Source: an uncultured Bacilli bacterium
GTDB taxonomy: Bacteria; Bacillota_I; Bacilli_A; RF39; UBA660
Reading direction: 5' to 3'
Assembly (NCBI GenBank): GCA_934097015.1
Contig: CAKONF010000045.1
Span: 1-5,281, forward strand
Length of the DNA stretch: 5,281 bases
Shown here one piece after another: positions 1-5,050 of this stretch (position 1 is the first letter of the stretch; every line of letters begins with the position of its first letter). The position numbers were made by a program, and so were the translations under genes. The notes beneath the pieces were generated by a model that saw only the letters and a list, made by a program, of their open reading frames with translations, searched no databases and had not been told where the DNA came from.

Positions 1-1341
1 CAAGAGTTTCCAACAATGGGTAAAATAATTGTTACTAATTCAATAGAATCAAAAGAAGTACAAAGTTATGAGTTAACAATTACATATAAAGAACAAAATA
101 TAGATCAAAGTGTAGATATGAATAAACAATTTAGTGCAAAAGTAAACATAGTAAATCCAAGTACATTTAATCCATATACAGGTTCAATGCTAAATACTGT
201 AATAATTGGAAGTGCAAAAAATGCAAGTGAAAATAGTGACGCAACAAGAACAACATTTGGTAGTGAAGTGACAGAATTTACATCAATATCAGGAAAAAAT
301 GAACGTGTTTTAAATAATGCACCAGATGATTATGGAATAAGTTATTACTTTAGAGGAAATGTATTAGACAATTATGTATCATTTGCAGATAAAACATGGA
401 GAATAGTCAGAATAAATGGAGATGGAAGTGTACGTTTAGTACTTGATGATGTTGCAAAGGATTCAAGTGGAAATGAAATAACAACATCATTTAATACCAG
501 TACTGGTGATAATGCATATGTAGGATATATGTATGGAATGATAAAACAAACAGAAACAAGTATAAATCAGTGTATAAAATTGAATAGTGATGGAACAGAA
601 GCAGAAGTAGATACAACAAAAACTACAGAAAATGCATGTAATGCCGCTGGATATAAATGGGCGCCAACACCATATGATGCAACACATGTAAATGTGGTTA
701 GTAGTACAATAAAAACTACAATAGAAAATTGGTATAAGACAAACATATTAGATACAAATAATGAAGATTATGTTGCTGATACATTATTTTGTAGTGATAA
801 GACTCTTTCTTCAAATGGAATAGGTGATGTTGCCGTTCAATTAGGTTATGGTACAAACGAAACATATTATTCTTCTATAGAAAGATTAGTATTTAGCGCA
901 GGAACAACAGATATAAAAACATCAAAACCAACATTTGAATGTGCTAAGGGAGCGAATAATACTTATTCAAGATTTACATCAAGCAGTACAGAAACATTAA
1001 AGGGAGTAAAAGTAAATAATGATTTAACATATCCAATAGGTCTTTTAACAGCAGATGAAGTAGCATATGCAGGTACATATAAATTTTTGTATGGAAGTAG
1101 AAATCACTATTTATATGATTCATCAATAACTTCTGATTGGTGGTTTTCATCTCCTGGAATTTATGAAAGTAATGATGTGATTGTGTGGTTTTTTAATTCT
1201 TTTGAGGGAACTTTGAATTGGTCAATAATTGAAGATTCTGAATCTATGTCTTTTCGCCCTAGTTTGAGCCTGAAAGCTAGTGTTCTTATAAATGGAGGAA
1301 ATGGAACAAAAGAGAATCCATACACTGTTAAATTGAGTTAA
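1..1341 (+). CDS. 3' part of a secreted/surface protein with a DUF6273/FISUMP-like C-terminal domain (5' end outside window)
   Basis: The frame is open from base 1 (QEFPT before the first Met at 16), with no Shine-Dalgarno before that Met, so the gene starts upstream and is partial. Residue numbers below count from the Met at 16. Residues about 1-46 end in a strand-rich stretch (SYELTITYKEQ...KQFSAKVNIV) that resembles the end of TasA/camelysin-type beta-sandwich secreted proteins. A TWRIVRINGDGSVRLV block lies at 127-142. A C-terminal block has DWWFSSP (374-380), FRPSLSLK (413-420) and GNGTKENPYTV, the pattern seen in DUF6273 or FISUMP-like surface domains of gut Firmicutes. Four cysteines at 186, 208, 259 and 309 could form two disulfides, which fits export. 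The exact function is unknown; a cell-surface, adhesin or polymer-like role is inferred. Codons favour A-ending triplets (ACA, GCA, GTA, GGA), unlike the downstream operon, which hints at separate history or selection. An intrinsic terminator follows directly. Confidence 0.8.
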   Translation, partial: QEFPTMGKIIVTNSIESKEVQSYELTITYKEQNIDQSVDMNKQFSAKVNIVNPSTFNPYTGSMLNTVIIGSAKNASENSDATRTTFGSEVTEFTSISGKNERVLNNAPDDYGISYYFRGNVLDNYVSFADKTWRIVRINGDGSVRLVLDDVAKDSSGNEITTSFNTSTGDNAYVGYMYGMIKQTETSINQCIKLNSDGTEAEVDTTKTTENACNAAGYKWAPTPYDATHVNVVSSTIKTTIENWYKTNILDTNNEDYVADTLFCSDKTLSSNGIGDVAVQLGYGTNETYYSSIERLVFSAGTTDIKTSKPTFECAKGANNTYSRFTSSSTETLKGVKVNNDLTYPIGLLTADEVAYAGTYKFLYGSRNHYLYDSSITSDWWFSSPGIYESNDVIVWFFNSFEGTLNWSIIEDSESMSFRPSLSLKASVLINGGNGTKENPYTVKLS

Positions 1342-1354
1342 GTTTGTTTTATAG

Positions 1355-1386
1355 AAAATTACATTTTTAATTAAGTGTAATTTTTT
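1355..1386 (+). terminator. Intrinsic terminator after the surface-protein gene
   Basis: The stem 1355-1366 pairs with 1373-1384 (12 bp including one T-G pair). The loop is 6 nt and a run of six T covers 1381-1386. It lies 14 nt after the stop codon and separates this gene from the next operon. Confidence 0.85.
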
Positions 1387-1416
1387 AATATAAATATTTT
1401 ATTATTTATAAAAATT

Positions 1417-1425
1417 TGTTATAAT
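1417..1425 (+). promoter_or_regulatory. Extended -10 promoter of the envelope operon
   Basis: TGTTATAAT is a TG-n-TATAAT extended -10 element with a perfect TATAAT at 1420-1425. No convincing -35 is seen 16-18 bp upstream (only T-rich sequence), which is typical for extended -10 promoters. Transcription would start near 1432, just ahead of the ribosome site of the lipoprotein gene, giving a very short leader. Confidence 0.65.
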
Positions 1426-1448
1426 TAAGAAGAAAAAGTAGGTGGATT

Positions 1449-2093
1449 ATGAAAAAATTAATTCTTTTAATAAGTATATTGTTTATTACTTGTGCTTGTA
1501 CTAATATAAATAATGTAGATTATAAAGATAATATAGATAGTGTTATTAAAAATAATGTTAATAATAAATATTATAATCATAGTGGGAGTGGATATAAATA
1601 TTATTTACCTAAATATATGAGTGTTAAAAACATTTATAATTATAATGAATTATTAAATGGTAATGATAATACTTATTACTTGTATATAGATATTATTAGT
1701 TATTATAATAAAAAAACGTTGAAAAATAATAATAAATGTGATATAAATTATGAATTCACTAATAATAAATTAGATGGTTTTTTATGTGTAAATCAAGATA
1801 ATGATAAGTATATGGTTGAAATTGTTTATAATTATGCTAAAATAGAAGTGAAAGTAGATAAAAATAATTTGAATGAAGTAATAAATAATAGTATAATAAT
1901 ATTATCAACTGTAAAGTATGATGATGATTTAATAGGTAGTTTGGTAAAAGAAAAGAAGTTAAGTAATAAAGAAGAATCATTAAATATATTTAAAGATAAA
2001 AAAGATAAAAATGATTTTATTGAAGTTATTGAAGAATATGATAATTATGATGGTAAAGATAGTGATATACCAGATTATGATGTTATTAATTAG
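1449..2093 (+). CDS. Small lipoprotein, Asn/Tyr/Lys-rich, function unknown
   Basis: This is a 214-aa protein and the first gene of a four-gene operon. The N-terminus is a short lipoprotein signal: MKK, a hydrophobic stretch (residues 4-14), then TCAC, with Cys17 (Ala at -1) the likelier lipidated residue and Cys15 the alternative. The start is fixed by a ribosome site at 1436-1445 that matches AAGGAGGTGA at 8 of 10 positions. After the anchor comes a Tyr/Asn-rich stretch, then YKYYLPKYMSV at about 49-59 and alternating strand-like segments (NTYYLYIDIISYY, KYMVEIVYNYAKIEVKV), suggesting a small beta-rich extracellular domain. A charged, acidic C-terminal tail follows (from about 165). Cys98 and Cys113 lie in the folded part and could pair. 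I do not recognise a named family. Its place ahead of YtxG/YtxH-like membrane proteins suggests an envelope role; it acts outside the membrane. Confidence 0.8.
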   Translation: MKKLILLISILFITCACTNINNVDYKDNIDSVIKNNVNNKYYNHSGSGYKYYLPKYMSVKNIYNYNELLNGNDNTYYLYIDIISYYNKKTLKNNNKCDINYEFTNNKLDGFLCVNQDNDKYMVEIVYNYAKIEVKVDKNNLNEVINNSIIILSTVKYDDDLIGSLVKEKKLSNKEESLNIFKDKKDKNDFIEVIEEYDNYDGKDSDIPDYDVIN

Positions 2094-2108
2094 AGAGGAA
2101 GAGACTTT

Positions 2109-2975
2109 ATGGGATTATTAGATAAGGTAAAGGGAATACTATTTGATGAAGAAGAAATAGAAATACCTGAAATAAAAAAAGAGAGTAAAAAAGAAGTTGT
2201 GGTTCCTAAAGAAGAAGAAAAAAATCCAATAAAAGAATTAAAGGTTCCTAAAGATGATTTTAGTGATAGAGAATATAAATCTGAATCAACATTTACTTTT
2301 CCAATAGATTTTGAAGATGAAGAAGAAGTAAAAGTTGTTAAAGAAGTTCCAAAGGTGAAACAACATGAAGTTAAAGAAGTAAATAAAAGACCTGAAAAGA
2401 GAGATTATAGTGATTTTTTAAGTAGAAAAGATGAGAAAAAGCATTTTAAACCTACACCTATAATTTCACCTGTATATGGTGTCTTAGATCAAAACTATAA
2501 AAAAGAAGATGTTATAGTTAAAAAAGATATTTTGAGAAAACCTAATGAACTTACTATAGAAGAGGTAAGAAAAAGAGCTTTTGGTTCTTTAGAAGATGAG
2601 ATAGATGCAAATTTAACAAATACTAAAGAAATAAAAGTTAGTGAAGAAATTAAATTAAAAAAAGAAAAGGTTATAGAACCAATTAAAGAAGATGTTGTTG
2701 TAGAAGAACCTGTTGATAAAAAGAAAACTATTGGAGAATTAATTGAAGAAGATAATAAAAAGTTGGATATACCAGATATAGAGAGTATAGAAGAAGATAG
2801 TTCTGAATATAATAAAGATGAACGAAAAAATGATGATTTGGATATACCTACTAATACTATAGATGATTTATTAAATAGAGATGATGATAAAATATCAGAT
2901 AATAATGATATAGATGATGACGAAGCAGATTTATTTAGTTTAATTGATTCAATGTACGAAGAAAAGGGAGAATAA
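2109..2975 (+). CDS. Charged, mostly disordered protein with an amphipathic N-terminus and conserved-looking short motifs
   Basis: This is a 288-aa, Glu/Lys/Asp-dominated protein with almost no hydrophobic core, so mostly disordered. The start is supported by AGAGGAAG (2094-2101), 7 nt before ATG. It lies 15 nt after the lipoprotein gene and 1 nt before the DUF948 gene, so it is translated as part of the operon. Three islands stand out. Residues 1-12 (MGLLDKVKGILF) form an amphipathic helix of the type used for membrane attachment, resembling the SepF N-terminus. Residues 114-130 (KPTPIISPVYGVLDQNY) with 148-166 (LTIEEVRKRAFGSLEDEID) look like conserved linear motifs in a disordered chain. 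The C-terminus (DEADLFSLIDSMYEEKGE) is a short helix after an acidic run. There is no SepF, DivIVA or kinase domain. A cytoplasmic, membrane-associated scaffold or division/envelope adaptor is a reasonable inference, not a demonstrated function. Confidence 0.75.
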   Translation: MGLLDKVKGILFDEEEIEIPEIKKESKKEVVVPKEEEKNPIKELKVPKDDFSDREYKSESTFTFPIDFEDEEEVKVVKEVPKVKQHEVKEVNKRPEKRDYSDFLSRKDEKKHFKPTPIISPVYGVLDQNYKKEDVIVKKDILRKPNELTIEEVRKRAFGSLEDEIDANLTNTKEIKVSEEIKLKKEKVIEPIKEDVVVEEPVDKKKTIGELIEEDNKKLDIPDIESIEEDSSEYNKDERKNDDLDIPTNTIDDLLNRDDDKISDNNDIDDDEADLFSLIDSMYEEKGE

Positions 2976-2976
2976 T

Positions 2977-3258
2977 ATGAGTTTTGTAGAAATGTTGCCA
3001 ATAATAATATATATGTTATTAATAGTATTATTAATTATATTAATTGTGTTAGGAATTAAAATTATATTGGTTGTAGATAAAACAGATAAATTATTAGTAG
3101 ATATTCAAGATAAAGTTAGTTCGTTTAATGGAGTTTTTAGATTAATTGATCTTACTGGTGAAAAATTATCTATTGGGATAACTAGTATTATTGAAGGATT
3201 GATTAGTTTAATAAATAAAATATTTAAAAGAAAGAAGGAAGATGAAGAATATGAGTAA
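2977..3258 (+). CDS. DUF948 (YtxG-like) small membrane protein
   Basis: This is a 93-aa protein. The start at 2977 is chosen over the in-frame upstream Met at 2944 because AAGGGAG (2964-2970) sits 6 nt before it, and the upstream extension would lie inside the previous gene. One long hydrophobic span (residues about 7-33) is followed by an amphipathic cytoplasmic segment (VVDKTDKLLVDIQDKVSSFN...) and a basic/acidic tail (KIFKRKKEDEEYE). A single N-terminal membrane helix followed by an alpha-helical stretch is the plan of DUF948, the family of Bacillus subtilis YtxG. It is somewhat shorter than typical members. In B. subtilis ytxG lies beside ytxH in a general-stress operon, and here the next gene is a YtxH, overlapping by 8 nt, which strongly supports the call. 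The molecular role is unknown; it probably works with YtxH at the membrane. Confidence 0.82.
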   Translation: MSFVEMLPIIIYMLLIVLLIILIVLGIKIILVVDKTDKLLVDIQDKVSSFNGVFRLIDLTGEKLSIGITSIIEGLISLINKIFKRKKEDEEYE

Positions 3259-3646
3259 AAATATAGGTAAAATAATTGCAGGTGTTGGTATTGGTGTTGG
3301 ATTAGGAATGTTATTTGCTCCTGAAAAGGGTAAAGATACTAGAAAAAAATTATCTAATAAACTTAATGAAATGTATGAAAGTTTAAAAAATGTAGATAAA
3401 GATGATGTTAAAAAGAAAATAGAAAAACAAATAAAAGAGATAAAGAAAGAATTATCTGATTTAGATAAAGAAAAAGCTCTTAAAATAGCTAAAGAAAAAG
3501 GTAATAAAATTGTTAAAAAAAGTGAAGAATTATACAAGTTAGCAGTAGAAAAAGGAACTCCTTATTTAGAAAAAGCTGCTGATGAAATTAGATTATCTGC
3601 TATAGATGTATTAAATTCTATTACTGAAAAATTAGAAAAGAAATAA
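3251..3646 (+). CDS. ytxH: YtxH family protein
   Basis: This is a 131-aa protein. The ATG at 3251 is preferred over the in-frame ATG at 3242, because AAGGAAG (3235-3241) gives 9 nt spacing to 3251 and none to 3242. The N-terminus carries the YtxH signature: a Gly-rich membrane-inserting segment (GKIIAGVGIGVGLGMLFAPEKG, residues about 6-27) with LFAPEKGKDTRKKL. A long lysine/glutamate-rich helical, probably coiled-coil, region follows to the C-terminus. YtxH proteins are small membrane-associated proteins linked to general stress in Bacillus; their biochemical activity is not established. The gene overlaps the DUF948 gene by 8 nt, indicating translational coupling, and closes the operon before a terminator. 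Confidence 0.88.
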   Translation: MSKNIGKIIAGVGIGVGLGMLFAPEKGKDTRKKLSNKLNEMYESLKNVDKDDVKKKIEKQIKEIKKELSDLDKEKALKIAKEKGNKIVKKSEELYKLAVEKGTPYLEKAADEIRLSAIDVLNSITEKLEKK

Positions 3647-3654
3647 TTAAAATA

Positions 3655-3680
3655 GAACATTTACTAATATGTTCTTTTTT
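3655..3680 (+). terminator. Intrinsic terminator of the envelope operon
   Basis: GAACAT (3655-3660) pairs with ATGTTC (3669-3674). A3654-T3675 can extend the stem to 7 bp. The loop is 8 nt and six T follow at 3675-3680. It begins 9 nt after the ytxH stop codon. Confidence 0.82.
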
Positions 3681-3688
3681 GATACAAT
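3660..3688 (+). promoter_or_regulatory. Probable promoter of the VbhA/Fic module
   Basis: TTTACT (3660-3665, weak -35) lies 17 bp from TACAAT (3683-3688, 5 of 6 match to TATAAT). The -35 sits in the loop region of the preceding terminator. The start would be near 3695, just before the palindrome at 3699. This is moderate evidence from motif matching only. Confidence 0.45.
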
Positions 3689-3698
3689 TGATTTAGAG

Positions 3699-3712
3699 TA
3701 GTAGGACTACTA
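3699..3712 (+). promoter_or_regulatory. Palindromic operator-like site upstream of the antitoxin gene
   Basis: TAGTAG-GA-CTACTA has perfect 6-bp inverted arms around a 2-bp centre. It lies just downstream of the predicted start of transcription and 17 nt before the antitoxin ATG. The loop would be too small for a good RNA hairpin, so a dimeric protein-binding site is more likely. Autoregulation by the toxin-antitoxin complex is an inference. Confidence 0.4.
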
Positions 3713-3729
3713 AATTTTCTGGAGGCAGT

Positions 3730-3906
3730 ATGGTAGAAGATTTAAGAGTTTATAAACAAATGATAGAAGCTATAAAGTTTTCAATAAGTAATAATAATGT
3801 TGAGAGTGATCTAAGACAAAATAACATTGAAAATATAATAAATAAATTATTGGTTAGTGATGATATAAAAAAATTAGCGCTTAGAAAGGTAAAAAGTAAT
3901 GACTGA
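3730..3906 (+). CDS. VbhA-like antitoxin of a Fic toxin
   Basis: This is a 58-aa protein (ATG 3730, TGA 3904-3906) with a strong ribosome site GGAGG (3721-3725) 4 nt upstream. It overlaps the start of the Fic gene by 8 nt (ATGACTGA), the coupled arrangement of class I Fic modules. The C-terminal half (NIINKLLVSDDIKKLALRKV, residues 35-54) matches the recalled pattern of Bartonella VbhA (a GELETSDVIKDLMERIK-like helix). The region where VbhA has the inhibitory S/T-xxx-E-G/N motif reads S18-ISN-N22-N23-V24-E25. It aligns position for position, but the inhibitory Glu is replaced by Asn. VbhA-type antitoxins insert that Glu into the Fic ATP pocket, so inhibition here must be altered or use another residue. 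Identification rests on size, context and partial similarity. Confidence 0.68.
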   Translation: MVEDLRVYKQMIEAIKFSISNNNVESDLRQNNIENIINKLLVSDDIKKLALRKVKSND

Positions 3907-4528
3907 AGAAGAAAAATGGAATAATTATTTTTATAAAGGTACTAATATTTTAAAGAATAAGTTAAATATAAGAGATAATGAAAAATTAAAGGAGTATGAA
4001 TATTTGATTGTTGCAAAAAAGAATTCAATGTTATACTTAGAAAATAATTATCCTAAAGTTTTTGATAAAGAATATTTGAAATACATTCATAAATATTTGT
4101 TTGGAGATATTTATTATTTTGCTGGAAAGTTTAGAAATGTTGATATGGGAAAAGGTTTTATGTATGAATTTACACCTGTTTCGCAAATTGAAAATTCTTT
4201 AGATGAATTATTTAATTATGTTAATAATAATTTGATTAAAACATCTTCAAGTGATATGTTTTATGCAGAAAATCTAGCTAAATTTTATAAAAGATTAATT
4301 CAAATACATCCTTTTAGAGAAGGTAATGGAAGAGTTTCAAGGGAATTATTAAGAGAATATGTTGAAATTAATAATGTGTATTTTGATAAGGATTATTATT
4401 TAGACTTTAATTTGGATGATAATGATTTAAAAATATTAGAGAGAGTTCCAAGAGAGGAAAAATATGGTAATTTAACATTAGTTTTTTATAATATTTTGAA
4501 AAGTAAAGTAAAAAATAAAAAAATGTAA
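3899..4528 (+). CDS. fic: Fic-domain AMP-transferase toxin (class I)
   Basis: This is a 209-aa protein. The complete catalytic Fic motif HPFREGNGRVSR lies at residues 137-148: His137 is the general base, Glu141 binds the metal, and the GNG anion hole is followed by Arg145 and Arg148. The substrate-positioning flap is KFRNVDMGKG...YEFTP (about 77-93). The N-terminus (YKGTNILKNKLNI, 12-24) is the usual start of this family. Fic enzymes transfer AMP from ATP to a Ser/Thr/Tyr of target proteins, for example gyrase and topoisomerase IV for FicT toxins; the target here is unknown. I find no S/T-xxx-E-G/N inhibitory motif at either end of the protein, so inhibition should come from the upstream small protein, which makes this class I. 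The ATG has AAAGG (3885-3889) 9 nt upstream and overlaps the antitoxin gene. All catalytic residues are intact, so the toxin is likely active. Confidence 0.93.
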   Translation: MTEEEKWNNYFYKGTNILKNKLNIRDNEKLKEYEYLIVAKKNSMLYLENNYPKVFDKEYLKYIHKYLFGDIYYFAGKFRNVDMGKGFMYEFTPVSQIENSLDELFNYVNNNLIKTSSSDMFYAENLAKFYKRLIQIHPFREGNGRVSRELLREYVEINNVYFDKDYYLDFNLDDNDLKILERVPREEKYGNLTLVFYNILKSKVKNKKM

Positions 4529-4546
4529 ATATAGTGTAAAAAAAAT

Positions 4547-4566
4547 TATAATTATATGTTTATAAT
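4547..4566 (+). promoter_or_regulatory. Probable rpoZ promoter region
   Basis: Two perfect TATAAT hexamers (4547-4552 and 4561-4566) lie upstream of rpoZ. The second is in TGTTTATAATAAAA, with TG two bases before the hexamer. No clear -35 is visible. ATTATAA (4545-4551) and TTATAAT (4560-4566) can also form a weak hairpin, so a poor terminator for fic cannot be excluded. Otherwise fic has no obvious terminator and may read into rpoZ. Confidence 0.45.
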
Positions 4567-4608
4567 AAAAATTTTATTGTATATTATTATTGTAGGAGGG
4601 TGGCTAAT

Positions 4609-4809
4609 ATGATATATCCATCGATAGATAAATTATTAAATATAATTGATTCTAAATATAAACTAGTTCATGTTGTCAGTCAAAGAGCTAAACAAATGCA
4701 TGAGTTCGATCATTATCAAATGAAAGAATATGATTATCATAATAAAAAAGAACTAGGTAGAGCTTTAGAAGAAGTTGAAAAAGGATTAATAAAAGTAAAA
4801 AATAATTAA
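4609..4809 (+). CDS. rpoZ: RNA polymerase omega subunit
   Basis: This is a 66-aa protein. The family signature is clear: MIYPSIDKLLNIID, then SKYKLVHVVSQRAKQM (15-30, the conserved segment that clamps the beta' C-terminus), and KELGRALEEVEKGLI (47-61). Omega helps assemble and stabilise RNA polymerase by chaperoning the beta' subunit. The length is typical of Firmicute omegas. The start is ATG 4609, with AGGAGG (4594-4599) 9 nt upstream. An in-frame GTG at 4600 directly abuts that ribosome site and cannot be the start. In many Firmicutes rpoZ follows gmk. Here it stands alone, with a promoter region in front and a strong terminator directly overlapping its stop codon. Confidence 0.95.
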   Translation: MIYPSIDKLLNIIDSKYKLVHVVSQRAKQMHEFDHYQMKEYDYHNKKELGRALEEVEKGLIKVKNN

Positions 4810-4844
4810 AAAAATTATGTCGACATGCTTTGACATAATTTTTT
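4809..4844 (+). terminator. Strong, possibly bidirectional terminator after rpoZ
   Basis: A perfect 13-bp stem (4809-4821 with 4832-4844) encloses a 10-nt loop. It has an A-run on the left and six T on the right, so it could work in both directions. It starts inside the rpoZ stop codon. A 10-bp palindrome ATGTCGACAT (4817-4826) sits in the left arm. The right arm also contains TTGACA, the -35 of the next promoter. Confidence 0.9.
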
Positions 4845-4856
4845 AAATGTTATAGT
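4830..4856 (+). promoter_or_regulatory. Promoter of the toxin-like RNA
   Basis: A perfect -35 TTGACA (4830-4835) is followed after 15 bp by TATAGT (4851-4856), preceded by TG one base upstream (extended -10). The short spacer is offset by the TG element. Transcription would start near 4863, leaving a 67-nt leader before the small ORF. The -35 overlaps the rpoZ terminator stem. Confidence 0.6.
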
Positions 4857-4887
4857 AGTATATAAAACCAGAGCTTTTATGTTTGTT

Positions 4888-4914
4888 AGTGCTTACCCAA
4901 TCATTATAGAAATG
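4888..4914 (+). repeat. Direct repeat copy A in the toxin-like mRNA leader
   Basis: It has two blocks, AGTGCTTAC (4888-4896) and ATTATA-G-AAATG (4903-4914). The same order recurs at 5185-5205 as AGTGCTTAC and ATTATAAATG. Copy A is transcribed rightward in the peptide mRNA leader and copy B leftward in the small RNA, so the two RNAs are complementary over these blocks. Copy A ends directly before the Shine-Dalgarno. Confidence 0.6.
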
Positions 4915-4929
4915 AGAGGGAGTGTATAT

Positions 4930-5028
4930 ATGAATAAAATGTTTTATTATATTCTAGAAATATTTAAAAGTATAATAATAATATACATTTTGAAAGTAGT
5001 CTTATTCCTCCTACAAAAAGGAGTCTAG
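4930..5028 (+). CDS. Putative 32-aa hydrophobic peptide, type I toxin candidate
   Basis: ATG 4930 to TAG 5026-5028, with AGGGAG (4917-4922) 7 nt upstream. The peptide begins MNKMFYYILEIFK, continues SIIIIYILKVVLFLL and ends QKGV: one membrane-spanning hydrophobic stretch with a few charges (Lys3, Glu10, Lys13, Lys22, Lys30). Size, hydrophobicity and a heavily folded mRNA match small membrane-toxic peptides of type I systems. It shows no Fst/Ldr signature that I recognise. In AT-rich DNA such ORFs can arise by chance, so its reality depends on the surrounding RNA architecture: a dedicated promoter, a sequestered ribosome site and a convergent complementary small RNA. If real, it would act in the cell membrane and be silenced by the RNA at 5158-5235. 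Confidence 0.45.
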   Translation: MNKMFYYILEIFKSIIIIYILKVVLFLLQKGV

Positions 5029-5050
5029 ATTAACTCCATTAAGCACTAAG

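Larger units (their letters stand above)
4886..5049 (+). other. Structured RNA region with a 5'-3' closing stem and sequestered Shine-Dalgarno
   Basis: TTAGTGCTTA (4886-4895) is perfectly complementary to TAAGCACTAA (5040-5049), closing a 164-nt domain. Inside it, TCATT/AATGA (4901-4905 with 4911-4915) makes a small hairpin. GGAGT of the Shine-Dalgarno (4919-4923) pairs with ACTCC (5033-5037). AAAATG/CATTTT (4936-4941 with 4986-4991) and TATTATA/TATAATA (4945-4951 with 4971-4977) form a long central arm. CTCCT/AGGAG (5008-5012 with 5019-5023) forms another hairpin. Long-range closure that hides the ribosome site is a known feature of type I toxin mRNAs. A 6S-like regulatory RNA is the main alternative. 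Confidence 0.55.

Noticed and set aside
487..687. Minus-strand 66-aa ORF rich in Cys, Ile and Phe
   Set aside because: It is antisense to the surface-protein gene, has no ribosome site, and its composition is what the reverse of ACA/AAT-rich codons gives.
2109..2975. SepF cell-division protein
   Set aside because: Only the amphipathic N-terminus resembles SepF. The globular SepF domain is absent and the length and composition do not fit.
2944..2976. Upstream in-frame start of the DUF948 gene
   Set aside because: It lies inside the previous gene without a ribosome site; ATG 2977 has AAGGGAG at good spacing and begins right at the hydrophobic segment.
2495..3001. Minus-strand 168-aa Ser-rich ORF
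   Set aside because: It is a shadow of the Glu/Asp/Lys-rich disordered protein: reverse-complemented GAA/GAT codons read as Ser/Phe/Leu. No start signals.
3208..3537. Minus-strand 109-aa Phe/Leu/Ser-rich ORF
   Set aside because: It is a shadow of the lysine-rich YtxH gene; no ribosome site or promoter.
3899..3906. TGA read as Trp (Mycoplasma code)
   Set aside because: All Trp in the long genes are TGG and no in-frame TGA is present in about 4 kb of AT-rich coding sequence. TGA ends the antitoxin gene at the expected overlap.
4600..4608. GTG start of rpoZ adding three residues
   Set aside because: The GTG directly abuts the AGGAGG ribosome site, leaving no spacing; ATG 4609 has 9 nt spacing and the canonical omega N-terminus.
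5007..5028. Minus-strand AGGAGG as the ribosome site of a leftward gene
   Set aside because: No start codon lies at 5-12 nt spacing; the first ATG is 18 nt away and gives only a 13-codon ORF. The CCTCCT is better explained as part of the plus-strand hairpin.
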